Source: Vermamoeba vermiformis (taxonomy: Eukaryota > Tubulinea > Echinamoebida). From it: a stretch of 64,000 nucleotides of DNA. The notes beneath the pieces were generated by a model that saw only the letters and a list, made by a program, of their open reading frames with translations, was not told where the DNA came from and made no database searches. Position 1 is the stretch's first letter, and the number at the start of each line of letters is the position of its first letter. This document shows positions 22,595-34,600 of this stretch, one piece after another. Made by a program: the position numbers and the translations under genes. The DNA lies in the NCBI GenBank assembly GCA_045837725.1, contig JBEWZL010000209.1, positions 1 to 64,000 on the forward strand, given 5' to 3'.

Positions 22595-24019
22595 TTATTT
22601 ATTTATGTATTCCTTAATAAACACGGCAACTTTTGATTTAACGTTCTTGGTAAAGTTCTCTTTCTTCTCATCCGCAACTTTGTTCCACAGCTCTTCCTCG
22701 TCTTTGATGAAGTCTTTAATAGCGTCCTTCGCCATAAACTCCGCGAATTCATTAATTCTATCGGTGTTGACGGGCCCCAATTTGCTAATTACAGTATCCA
22801 ATCGGTTCTCGTTGATATACCGCTCAATTTCAGTATAGATCCTGCTCGTGCGACAACGTTAACACAATTCTTATATACTGCACAGTATTCGAACTAACAT
22901 ACCTTTCCTCGGCTTGCTTTGCCTCTTCGCGCTTTTGTTCGTACGCAGTGAGTGGTGGTTTCGGATTAACTTCAGCGAACTAGACATCAGGGTATTAGCT
23001 CAGTTGACGAAATTTATAATATGGCTGTCTACCTTGTCATTTTTGTGCTTAAAAATAGCACGCTCTCGACCTTTGCCGGGCAAAAACAATGGCTCAGCGC
23101 ATTTAATGATGACACCTTCGATTTGATTCTTGCCCAAACGAGGCAGTCCGAACAGCTCCGGAATTGTGCTGTTGATTTTGATATCGAAGCTCAAACATTC
23201 AGTCAAGGAGCCTAATAGTGCCGACAATTAGATTCTATTCTTAAGTAATAAGTAGTAACGTTACTACTTGACTGAGCTGTAATTGGTATAATACTTGCCT
23301 TCTCTCAGCGGTTTAGCGTAGAACAACTTCGCGGCCTCAAAACATTTCATCGCGTGAGTGTAGTTCATCCAATACGGCTCGCTTTGAGCGGAATCGTGCA
23401 CCAATATATCAAACGCGTAGAAATCGATCCACGGGCAATAATAGACGCCTTTTTGAACTGGTTGATATCCCGTGTCTTTGACGTCTTCGTGAGGATAAAT
23501 TCCTCCAAACAGCTCGCCGTAGACGGTAATCTAACGCGTGAGTTAGACACTGACGAACACAAGCCAAGGGATCGGACAAGATCTGAGACAACTTACTCGG
23601 TGGACTTCGGGATGATAGACTTTAACCTTCTCGAAGATAATTTTAATTCCCTCACGGTACTTTTCACGGACTTCTTGCCAACTGAAAAACGTCTCGCTGT
23701 CTTGCATAGCGGCGGTTCGACGGGCAGCATACAGGTTTGTGCCTGAGAAGTATTAAATCCAATTTAACAGGAAAATAATATTTATACCATCATAAATAAA
23801 GCTCAAATTAGCGCCATGAACCTTTTCAAGAACGAGCTAAGAAATAAAAATTAAAATTCAATTTGTTTATTGGTAAATCGAATCACTTACCCACTGCTTG
23901 TTTTGAATTTCTTCTGAATAATGGGCTGCTTTTTTTCTACTGCCCAAATTATTTATGGAATGGTATTCCTTAAACGCCTTTTCCAATGCCTCTCTGGCGT
24001 CGAAAGCAGATTGCTCCAT
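22595..24019 (-). CDS. RNA ligase, T4 Rnl2 / kinetoplastid editing-ligase family
   Basis: It seals 3'-OH/5'-phosphate RNA ends through a lysyl-AMP intermediate. Start ATG 24019 (MEQSAFDAREALEK). Motif I is EKVHGANLSF, where the Lys accepts AMP and the KxHG pattern is typical of Rnl2-type ligases. VYGELFGG, FYAFDI, EGVIIK (motif IV) and FKHKN (motif V) follow in the correct order, then a C-terminal helical region ending FIKEYINK. There are at least six introns. The one after LREG has a GC-AG pair (GCAAGT donor), and the others are GT-AG. The length, about 390 residues, suits the family. Relatives act in trypanosome mitochondrial RNA editing and in RNA repair, and a repair or organellar role here is an inference. 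No clear targeting peptide is visible. Its neighbours (SET protein, IleRS) do not clarify the role. Confidence 0.9.
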
Positions 24020-24183
24020 TATGCTGCGGCAGTCAAATATTTAAATTGTTACTTGTGTTGTTGTGAGCGGCGCTCTCGGTTGAATTTGTATTGTTCTTTC
24101 TACGCGATGTTTTTACCTCGCAGATCAGCGAAATTTAACAGAACACTTGTGGCCTCTATAGAAGAATCTTTTATTCAATATTT

Positions 24184-25487
24184 TTATTGTACAATCGAAT
24201 AATAAAATGCTGATTTTATCACGTTCTGAATTAATTCAAAGTCGTGCAGATCGAGGTGTTTCAAGCTTGCTTCAGCGCTCAGGATAACGCTACTATCATT
24301 CACCTCTAGTTTAACCTTGTTAAATAAATTCCAGCTTACTATTCTTGCAATATGATAGCGCATATTGATGTAAGATTTCTGTTCCGCTACCAGTTGACGC
24401 GACAGATGAGCCAGCGCCTTGTCGAAGTGCTCGCAGACAATGAGCAAGTCTATGAGATAACTTCGTGCGGCTATTATTCGCCAACGATGGAAAATATCAC
24501 CACCAAGCTTGGTCTGGTACTCGGCTAAGAAATGCTCTATTAGCTGGACCACCTCTTGTCGTTGAGCTTCAACATCACGGGCACTGCTCTTCTGCAGCTC
24601 CATTAGTTGTTTGTGCGTGTGTTTGATGCGCTTCCATTCATTGCGCATGAGATCCATGTCACTGCTTGTGATTGACGGAACGTTGAGCGACATGCCGAGC
24701 TCTCCCTCAGAAGAGCACCGCTCACAGCAACACAGGAAGAAAAAGTTTGACTTCAGCCACTTGCGACGCTTCTCACAAGGCCATTCGAGAAAGTTTTTGG
24801 CTCGGTAGGAGATGCAGACTTCTTCGCCCGGTTGAATGTCGCGAATAGCCAATACAGCTGTTTCTAAATTGTCTTTTTCGAGCACTGCGGCGTTTGGCAG
24901 GCAACTATGGTTGAAGTGGCTGATATTTTCAAATAATAAGAACAGTAATTGCCCGATCATCTCCGATCGGAATCCGTTGGACACCACTTGCGACCAAGCT
25001 CGAGAATAATCGTCGTCAGAAACTCCTAAATAAAAGTTAGCAAATATTTTAGGCCTGTAGGCGATTTACCTTCAAGTTTAGATTTTCTGATCTTGAATTC
25101 CTTTGCGCAACAAAGGGCTATGTTACTTTTCAGAACTTTCTTAATTAATAGTGGTAGGTTGGCAGCTTTAGCAACAGCAAATGGGTGCTCTATAATAAGT
25201 GTTTCGCCACACGAGATGTGACTGGATGCAATGTAGCCTCGTCCTTTTTCTTCAACTTCTGAGTCTTTAATTTTTGCATTAAAATAAACACCTACAAAAG
25301 GGTTAGAAGTGAGCACACCTCGCGCGCGACCAATAAAGAAAAAAATTAAATTCAGAATTTAATGTCAACGTAAGAAACCAGATAGTCAGATTTGATTCGT
25401 TTCATACAATGAAAGTACGATAAGGAATTCTAATTCATTATTGCTTAACCCTCGAGATTTATACTTACAGCGCGTTTTGGAAAACAT
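24184..25487 (-). CDS. SET-domain protein, SMYD-like lysine methyltransferase
   Basis: Likely transfers methyl groups from S-adenosylmethionine to protein lysines. Three exons: 25487 (MFSKTRC, splitting the Cys codon), then about 25289-25072 and about 25024-24184. The N-terminal SET half has KGRGYIASSHI, followed by the zinc-cluster-like CCAKEF. The catalytic half shows HFNHSCLPNA (AdoMet-binding NHSC), EEVCISY (catalytic Tyr) and a post-SET CCCERC. The C-terminal 200 residues are helical and match the TPR-like tail of SMYD proteins. No clear MYND zinc finger is inserted, so class assignment is tentative. The first exon is inferred from a good donor and matching phase. The intron after it is about 200 bp, long for this genome. 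Confidence 0.82.
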
Positions 25488-25671
25488 GATCAACTATTAG
25501 TTAACAGCAAACCGCCTGGGTTGTAAGCTCGAAATATGCATGAAATATGCTCAATATATGTTTGGTTGTTTGGCTCAAACTAAACAAATAATGTTTTGGA
25601 CAGCAACAAAAATCGTCGTAATCAACTTTACGAAATTTCTAAAAGAAGGAATGCCGTTTTCGAACGTCGAC

Positions 25672-28600
25672 TTATTTACTCCTCCTTACTGCCAGTTTGA
25701 AAGACATTTTTTGAATTTTTTCTTCGTAAACTGGCTCACTGAGGTCGCTTGGCAACTCGTCCGCGACCGAAAGCTCCGACAGACCCGCGCGCTCTACGAG
25801 CATCTTCTGATGAACTTCAATCGCATGCTTTAACTCGGTATTGCCAGTGATGATCACTAATATGCTATTAGTTACAATCAATGATGCAGACTTAACTTAC
25901 ACAACCGGATGTGCTGCTTGCGGGCCAGATCAAGTTTCTTCCGTAGCATTTGAATTTTCCTAATACACTCTCGGGCCATGCCTTCTCGGTCTAAAGTTTC
26001 TGTTCGTGCTTTAGACAAAAACACCGAAAAGTGGGCAGACTCTATGAGTTGGTACTCAGCTGGGGGCAGCGCACTCAAAAGCACGTGTTCCTGAATATGC
26101 GCACGTCAGCAACTGAGCCATTGAAAATAAATTAACGTACAGCAACGTTGAGTTGAACAGACTCTCCGTTCGGTAGCTTAATATCGAGTTGCTTGGCGCC
26201 GCTCTTGATCTCTTCGACAATCGCTTGTTGCGACTGTGCAATTTGTTTCACGACCAAGTTGAACTTTTTGCCGAATTGTTTCGCGATACCACTCTGCGAC
26301 TTGATGCTGACTGTGTAATTGCACGGCACGTGCTCGAAGTCAAGGCATCTGAAAAATGTTAGTGGTCAGTCCATGCACTCACCCTCGCGTGGACTTACTT
26401 CACATTTGTGCGGTGCAGAATGATATCTTTAGCTTGTTCAACTGCCTTTTGAAGCTTCGTTTCATAGTCTTTGGCGGCATTCACGTGCACTACTTCGCAA
26501 GGCCACTTCACTCCGAGTGCGAGCTTGTCACGAGCAGCGAGTATTGCAGTAATTACGTCGTTGGCAATGTCGATGCTGTCCTCCAAATCGCGGTCGATGA
26601 ACTGTTGATCTACGCTAGGCCAGCTCAATAAGTGCACTGACTCCGCCTGAAGTATAGGCAAATAGCCATACTCAGCACGCAGGTTTTGGTAGATTTGCTC
26701 TGTAAGGTGTGGAACAACAGGGGCAAGGAGAGTGATAATCGTCAAGAGACACTTAAATAGCGTGCTGGGAACAACCGTTAGACAATTGAAGAAAAGGTGT
26801 AACACTCACTTTAATGCGCTCCTCTTCTCATCATCAGACCCCGCAGAAGTTGACATCTCCTCGCGGTTAGTTTGCACGAACCAATGACTGAGCGTCTTCA
26901 AGGCGAATTCGCAAATCAGCGGCGGTAGAGAATTAAACTTGAACTGCTCCATCCGCTCAGTGACCACACTCACCAGTGAGTTTAGTTTTGACAGCACGTA
27001 GCTTTCTTCTTGTGACAACTTTGATGATGCGCCTGTGTCCGGCTTGATTTTGTTTAATTGCGTCATTTCTACCAAGTACTTGTGCAGATTCCAAATGACG
27101 TGCAAGTTCTTCGCCTCGCTCTGTCATTGCCATTAAAATTGAATAGTCGATTGCAAGCCACTCACCAGAAGATGCTGCAGCGAGAATTTGAGGTCCATCC
27201 CCGGCGCTGAAGCACCAATCAAATAAAGTCGAAGAGGATCCACACCATATTTGGCGTACACAGCCGTCGGATCCTCGAAGTTACCAGTTGACTTGCTGAT
27301 CTTGTCCTCGCCTTCATCGACTACAAAGCCGTGCATGTAACAGTTCTTGAAGGACTTTTGTTTGTTCACCATGACCGAGAGCAAATGCAGCAGATTGAAC
27401 CAGCCCCGGATTTGGTCTTTGCCCTCTGTTGCCAGCATTAACACGCAGTCACATTGATAGAGTATGTACTTACCGAGAATTAGATCGATCGGGAACCATT
27501 CGCTGTTCAGCTTGCTCGCTGCAGTGGCATCTTGCAGTGCATTCCACGAGGCACTACCGGCATCCACCCACACGTCGAGTACATCGGGCACGCGCTTGTA
27601 TTGGTGACTCTTGCCGTCTTTCGGACTGACACGTGTAATGACAACTGCATCAACTTTTGACTTGTGCAGATCGTCGAGCGCGCTGTGCTCTCCCGCAAGC
27701 TGTTGCAACTCTTCGGCACTACCAACAACGAAGTAGTCGCTTGCGTCATCAACATTGCGCCAAATTGGCAATGGCGTACCCCTAAGCAAGGAGTTAACGT
27801 AAGTATTGAATGACAGTTCATTCAAGTACCAATATCTTTGTTTTGACACGCTGTTGTCTCTCAAGTTCTCGAGCCAAGCGTTGAACGCATTTTTAGCTGT
27901 CTCGGGAACCCAATGGATCGTGTTGTGCTCGTTTACAAGATCTGTCTTGATATCCTCCACTCTAAAGCAGGCCATTAGTGTAAGTCCTTATTATTGACCG
28001 CGTGACATTACCTGAAGAACCACTGCTTTGTGGGTCTGAAAATGATTGGCTGCTTTGATCGTTCGCCGAACAAGTGGCTGTGCTCCACTTTATGCGAATA
28101 TAACACGAGCTTCTTTTCGTTGAACTTGTCGACAATTTTTGCGTCATCAGCTCTGGCTTTCAAGCCCTCAAATGCGGGATAGTTTCTGCGACGATTGTGA
28201 GTGCCTAAATGGAACATTTGACATTGTCCACTACCTGATCACACCGAATTCATCCAAGCCATTGAACTTCGCAGGGATATTATTCAGCTTGGCCACGACC
28301 CAATCGTCCGCACCGCAAGATGGCGCGCATGGTACGAGACCAGATCCATAGCGAGAATTGACCTCTGTCGCTAGCAAGACTGGGCCTTGAGTAACGAACG
28401 CGTTGCCAAAGTCAGGCAAATCAAATTGCAAACCCTATCAACATCATCGTTAGAAATAGACAACGCCGCGTTTAAATCTTGCCTTGAGTTCTTTGCCCAA
28501 ATAGGTTGTGATAACACGATAGCCGTTGACCTTCACTTTGTGCAAAAACAAATCATCTATTTGCTCTTTAGCAATGATATACTTGTTCGTGTGACTATTG

Positions 28601-29661
28601 ACCGAAGCTTCGACGAGTGCGTAGGTGACTTCAGGATGCACGAGCACCGCTTGAGTGAACGGCAGTGTCCATGAGGACGTGGTCCTGTGTCACTGATTAG
28701 TGTTGCACACTTCAAACTGCTCACGCTTTATCACTACGCACCAAACAACCAATGAGGCTCCAGCAAACTGCTCGGGTGTGTTGGCGACAAGTGGAAGCGT
28801 GATGTAGACTGCCGTGCTGTACATATTCGCGTGGTAGGTCTCGTGCTTAGCGAGTGCTGTGCCGTTAACTGCGTCCCACATCAATGTCTTCTCGCCTTCG
28901 TACAATCGACCGAGTTCATGAATGCGCTTGATCAGCCTGTGACGGGTCGTCATTGTTAGTTACTTCACGTGCCAAACAGTGCCAATAACATACCACCACA
29001 CGCCCTCCATGAACTCTTTGCTAATTGTCATGTACGGAGTGTCCCAGTCCATCCACACGCCGAGCTCTTTGAACGTCGCGGTCATCTCTTTGAGATTGTC
29101 CAGCGCGAGTGCACGACATTCTTCGATGAATTTGTCCACGCCCAGATGTTCTATCTGATCGCGCCCTGAGATACTCAACTTCTTTTCCGTGGCTTTTTCA
29201 ATAGGAAGACCGTGCATGTCCTGCAGATCGCGAGGTGAGCGTGATTGTTTAATCATAACTACCGAGAGCTTACAAAGCCTGGTCTCGTGTAAACATTGAA
29301 ATTGTTCATCCGCTTGTACCGAATGAAGGTGTCTTTCAGCAACTTGTTCCATGCCGTACCCATGTGGATTCTTCCTAAAAAGGAAATAAGTGCCTGTCCT
29401 CGGTCCGAAAGTCTCAAAATATGACAAGAAGACCAGATAAATTAATTCAATTAAATATTAAATCAAATAATGGGCAATAATTAACATACCTGCAGTGTAT
29501 GGCGGCCCATCCAAGAAGTAGAATTTCTTGCCACTCGCGCACCGTTCTTTCAATTTCCTTTCGATCGAATGCTCGCGCCAATATTTTTTAATATTCTTCT
29601 CAACATCGACGAACGAAAAGTGCTCGTGTTGGTTTTGTTCTTGCTGAGATTTGTTTGACAT
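25672..29661 (-). CDS. Isoleucyl-tRNA synthetase, cytoplasmic type
   Basis: Charges tRNA-Ile with isoleucine. Start ATG 29661 (MSNKSQQEQNQHEHFSFV), with an in-frame acceptor upstream suggesting a 5' UTR intron. At least 13 exons. Class Ia signatures appear in order: FLDGPPYTAG, the HIGH-type HMGT (split across an intron), GxDMHGLPIE, the editing domain with TTSSWTLPFTQ, GTPLPIW, DVWVDAGSASW, QIRGWF and the KMSKS-type KISKS with adjacent STGNFEDP. Anticodon-binding helices and a eukaryote-type C-terminal extension ending LAVRRSK follow. The length of about 1,070-1,100 residues suits the family. The intron after YLGKELK has a GC-AG pair (GCAAGA donor). Intron 1 separates the two halves of the ATP-binding site but the frame is intact. 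An ordinary housekeeping gene with no sign of transfer. Confidence 0.95.
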
Positions 29662-29876
29662 GCTGGAGGACTGCTTGGTTTCGCTTGATTTCGCTTGCTT
29701 GATCACCTCATAACCTGAAAAAACCAAATATCTTATCCTATATATTGTACTTTGGCAGGAGATAATCAATCGACTGGACTTGAAATTTGTTTCGTGCCTA
29801 AAGCAGAATTTGTTTGAAATTAAAAAACAATGAGGAGCTTATGTACTAATTCAGCACAATTAACAACTGTTATATG

Positions 29877-30300
29877 TTAATGACTACGTAGTGGAGGGTA
29901 ACATTCGTTCAACTCACGAACAGCAGGCGGTGAGATGATATTGAGCGCCAGCAATCTGAAGAAAGTAAGCGTCTGAAAATTTTACTGAACGTTAAAATAT
30001 TAATAGCTTGCGTGACAAGTAATTTTGGTGGCAGCTTTACCTTTAAAATAATTTTAATCGGCCAGATTTGATCACCATCCAGCACAAACTGGTCTGCGTG
30101 CATAAATAGCTTACAAGCCCTCGTTCTATTAATCGGCACTACACGTCTACAATGCATTGTGGTGCTTAATAGTACGGTAGTTCATCGTTGCTCGCTCGGA
30201 ACACGAATAACTTTTCGTCCTTGCCTTTTATGGCGTTTAGAACACGCGCAATGCTTTCTCCGGCGTCAAAAATTCTTTTTAAAGAGTGGACCATAACCAT
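29877..30300 (-). CDS. Small protein of unknown function, divergent from the GPCR gene
   Basis: Not recognised. Three exons join in frame to about 100 residues: MVMVHSLKRIFDAGESIARV to ELP, then TRACKLFMHADQF to IILK, then TLTFFRLLALNI, ending PPLRSH. The introns (about 59 and 70 bp) have GT donors and TAG or CAG acceptors. There is no signal peptide, and one moderately hydrophobic stretch (FFRLLALNIISPP) lies near the end. Its start is 49 bases from the start of the GPCR gene on the other strand, so the two must share a promoter region. The first exon alone would be a 43-codon ORF, which is why it is easily missed. Confidence 0.55.
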
Positions 30301-30348
30301 AACAACAACACAACTTGGATGACACGATATTGATCGTAAAATAATCGA
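30301..30348. promoter_or_regulatory. 48-bp bidirectional start region
   Basis: The start codons of the minus-strand small gene (30300) and the plus-strand GPCR gene (30349) are separated by only 48 bases of A/C-rich sequence (AACAACAACACAACTTGG). Either the two transcripts overlap at their 5' ends or initiation is tightly bidirectional. No TATA-like element is obvious. Confidence 0.45.
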
Positions 30349-31622
30349 ATGTTGAGCGAAGAAGAACGCAGCATCCTCCTTCAAGTGATCGAGGCATTTG
30401 GCTGGACTGCTTTCGCATTAACTTCAATAGTATTTACATTATACGGGTATGTCTTCGATTCATCAAGACTTCATTTATACTTTCTTTACTGTTGGGCGTG
30501 TTTATTGCAAAATGCGAAATTCATTTTTGACAAATACCAGATCTGCTGATATTATTTTACAGGCTCGATGAAAGGTCACTTCAGTACCCAAATAAAATAT
30601 TTTGGCTGTCCACCATTCCTGCCAGTAAGCATTGCTCAAACAAATTTTAATCAGTAATTAATTTTATACTGGCAGTCGTCTCGGCTTTCTTTGTCCCGTT
30701 TGGAACAATATCGCTTGAGCCCGGTACTTACGACACGCTTACACCGCAATGTAATGCACAAGGTAAAATTTGATCCGCGGATTGTTTTTAGTTTATTCAC
30801 ACTTTGTCACAGCTTTCATCGGACACTACGGATTCATGAGCTGGGCAATTTCGCTATTACTCTCATCTGTGTGGGTACGTGTCAAGCGTAACTTCGTTGT
30901 TTCTCTTTTGAGATTTCTCTAAAATCTAGGCACCGCCAAATTAATTTTAAATTTTATTGTAAACGAAATCATAACCTAACATCACTTTTATATAGTTGTA
31001 CCTATTGCTGAAAAACTCGAAGTTTTTGCTAAGACCAGAAGACGAGATCTTGACGTGGTATTGTGTCCTTTGCTACATTTTGCCGTTATTACCGGCAATA
31101 ATAGCACTTATTGCCAATGTTTATGGCCCTCTAGGTTATTGGTGCTTCATTGACTCAAAATACGGTTACGGTTGGATCTTGGGCCTATTTTACATTCCAA
31201 TCACCGTTTGCTGCGTCGTGACCGCTGTGTTTTTAATTATGGGCGTACTGTTGTTATTGAAGGTAAGACGCATTTATATTATCTCGCAATTCTCATTTAT
31301 TTGATCGCAGCGCGTTAAAGCCAAGAGGAAAAATGAAGCTCGGCACTTCGAATACAACGACGAGCAATGGTATCAATTGCAGATTAGACTCGTCGTCAGT
31401 TTAACGCTGACCACGTGCATCACATTGGGACTGATGATTTATGCATTTGTGACTATCGGTGCCATGAATAGCGGTGCCGCTATCACCCGTGAATTCGGCG
31501 ATGCAATAACGCTCTCCGTGTTCATCTTCTTGCTCTACTTGGTGCTCGTCGTGCCCATGTTGTCGACAGCTGTGCCGTACAACTTCATCAGGCAACGACT
31601 GTCGCGCGATCGGAATACGTGA
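30349..31622 (+). CDS. Seven-transmembrane receptor, cAMP-receptor-like (class E) family
   Basis: Probable G-protein-coupled receptor at the cell surface. Five or six exons give about 310 residues: MLSEEERSILLQVIEAFGW with TM1, then LDERSLQYPNKIFWLSTIPA, a VSAFFVPFGTISLEP helix, GHYGFMSWAISLLLSSVW, and YCVLCYILPLLPAIIALIAN. The loop YGPLGYWCFID is like the Cys-containing loop of Dictyostelium cAR and Crl receptors. LGLFYIPITVCCVV follows, then a basic cytosolic loop (VKAKRKNEARH) and two final helices. There are seven hydrophobic segments in all. The C-terminal tail is very short (RQRLSRDRNT), unlike the long phosphorylated tail of the classical cARs. The ligand cannot be predicted. Confidence 0.78.
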
Positions 31623-31696
31623 AAATTTTTGTTTTAATGCGGAACTGTACATATTTATTAAACTTTTGTACATAAATTAGTTTTATTTGACGTTAA

Positions 31697-34600
31697 TTAA
31701 GCCTCTGATATTTGCGTGCATAATCGCAATCGAGCACCTTCCATCGCAAGCCCTGGACCGAACGCTAAAGAAACTACATCTTGACACGTGTCAGCAGGTA
31801 CCTCGCGTTGTTTGTTCAAAATATTCTCCAACACGAAGTAAACTGTGCCCGACGAGACGTTGCCGTACTTGTTGTACACTTCCCACGTCGATTTTGTTCG
31901 TTCTTTTGGAATACTCAACTTTTCTTCAATCGTGTTGATAATCGCTTTGCCTCCAGGATGAATGGCCCATGTAATCTCAGATGACTTCTGGTCTTGCATT
32001 AACTGAGCAGCGAAAGGTTCAATATTGCCGCCCAACAACTTGCTGATCTGAGACTCGAGACCGACTTTCCACCCTAAAACCCTCGGTTAGATTATTATCT
32101 TCTCAAGCGGTCAAGTAATGCACGTACCACTGTCAGAAAGGTCCCATCGGATCTGCTCCATTGAACCTTCAAGAGCACCGCTGATGCAATTGACAACTTC
32201 GTACTTGGGCTCTTCAGCACTACGGGGATTGCTGCCCATGATCAATGCTGCAGCACCATCGCCGAACAAGGACTCGGCAATGAGATTGTCAATGCGCGCG
32301 TCATCTTTTTGCACGTGCAATGAGCACAGTTCCGTGCACACGACGAGCACTCTGTGATTAGGACTAGCGCGGGCAATTTCAGAGGCAGTACGAAGAGCAG
32401 TCAAGCCACCGAAGCAGCCCATGAAGTTCACACCCAATCGAGCCACGGACTTGTTGAGGCCTAGCGCGTCCATAATGTAGAACTCCAGTCCTGGGACGAG
32501 CGTGCCCGTGCACGACACTGAAATCACGTGCGTGATGTCTTTGAGATCTCCGCCCCAGTTCTGTTCAATAAGTGAGACACAACACTCATTGTATACTTAG
32601 TGCTGACTTACGGCAATTGCTTGACGAGCAGCGGCAGTGGCGAGTGTTGGAGCCTCGCGCACGTAGTACTCGTTGCGGTGTTCAGTCGAACCAAGCTTGG
32701 TCAGTTCATCCAGCGACAAAACCATGTGGCGACCTTCAATACCGTTGGCGGTGAAAAACTTGATAATCTTTTCTACCATTTCGGGCTGTTTGGTGGGAAT
32801 AGTCGAGCTCTCAATTAGAGCACGAGCAGACACTTGTTGCGGGTAATAATTCTCGGGCACTGCTTTACCCATGGCCAGGACATACGCTGCGGTACTAGCA
32901 GGTTGTTGCACGGTTCGTTGGCTGGCAGACTTCTTTTGAGGACGAGTCGTGGCGCCAGGTCTAGTAGGCTTGCCCAGCGTCGATTGCTCGATGTTTTTCA
33001 ACGCCAAATACGAGGCCAATTCTTTGATGTTTTTGCACTCGTAGAAGCAAGTGGGACTGATATCTTGTTCCAAATAGCGCTCTAATTCTCCGACGGCAAG
33101 AGCGACATCGATGGACTTGAGGCCGTACTCAGCGAGGGGCTTGTGAAGGTCAGTGATAGTAATGCCGGCATTGGACTTCAATGACTCGATGATAAACTGC
33201 TCAATTTCACTAGCTTTGGAGGTGTGCGCGGCATTGAACTCTTTCTTCTTCTTGTATTGACGCACGAGACCTTTGACATAGCCCACTGCAGGTACAATGA
33301 GTGCCATGAACACGAGCACTGAGACGTAAAACCAAGCCGAGATTTCAACGGGACTGAACTTCCACAGCACTAACAGCAGAAGAGCTGTCGAGAGCATGAC
33401 CGTCCTCGGCCAGTGCGAGCTCTTCGGTCGATACGGCTTGAGTTCTTGATTCAACAACATGTCGCGGCACGTAGATCTAGGGCAACATTAGTGCACTGTA
33501 ATAAATACACTGGGATGATAATACCTTCTGATTTTACCGCTGGTGGTTTTGGGCACTTTACCAGCACTCATGAGAATCAAGTGATCGTCGCTGAGTGCGA
33601 GCGAGTGGTTCGTTTGCACCGCGAGTTTGATGGCACGACGAACGGCCTGCAGCGAGTTCATAGAGATGTTGACTCCTTTCTTGACCTCAGCCACGACGCA
33701 CAACTCTTCAGAGCTCTCGGAGGCCACTGCAAATGCAGCACAACAGCCCTTGCGGAGCAGAGAGTGCGCGCGTTCAACAGTGCTTTCAATGTCTTGTGGC
33801 CAGTGATTGGCGCCGTTGATGATCACCAAGTCCTTGTCCCTGGACGCGAAGAACAGCTCGCCTTTTTGAATGAAGCCGAGATCTCCCGTGCGCATGAAGG
33901 GACCTGAACATGCGGTGAGTTACTGCAACGAGCGGTTGAGTAACAATAGTACCTTGATTATCAGCGGTGAAGTTACGAAAGATTTCATTGGTGAGCGCTT
34001 TTTTGTTCCAGTAACCCTTGGCCACGCTCTTGTTTTTGACCCAAATTTCACCGACTTCACCGTCACGTGCTGGCAACTTTGTTTTTGGATTGACAATCAA
34101 CAGCTGAGTGTCACTTTGAGGTGCACCGAGACCGACGATCTCCAGTGCGTCATCAGTGCTCATTGTCTTCATTTCAACGCGCTTGTTCTCGGTCATTTCA
34201 CTGCGTGACACTGTCAAACACGTCGGCACTGTTTTCGTCTCGCGCGGTGAGTACGTTACGAGCAGCGTTGCTTCACCGAGTCCGTACACAGGATAGAAAC
34301 TTTCTTCCTTGAAGCCAAATTTGGCAAACGCACTGAACATCAAGTCAACAAATCGTATGAAAATTATTGCAAAGACTTACGCGGAGAATTTCTTGAGTGT
34401 AAGCGGATTGATTGGTTCGGCTCCGCAGAAAGCCATCGTCCACGAAGACAAATCAAAGTCTTTGGGATAAAACTTGGCGTCACTGAACTTCTCGGCTAAC
34501 AAACTGTACGCAAAGTTTGGACCGCCAGAAAACCCGATTTTGAGCTTGGACAACAATTCGAGCCAAATCGCGGGACGTTTCAAGAACGACAACGGACTGA

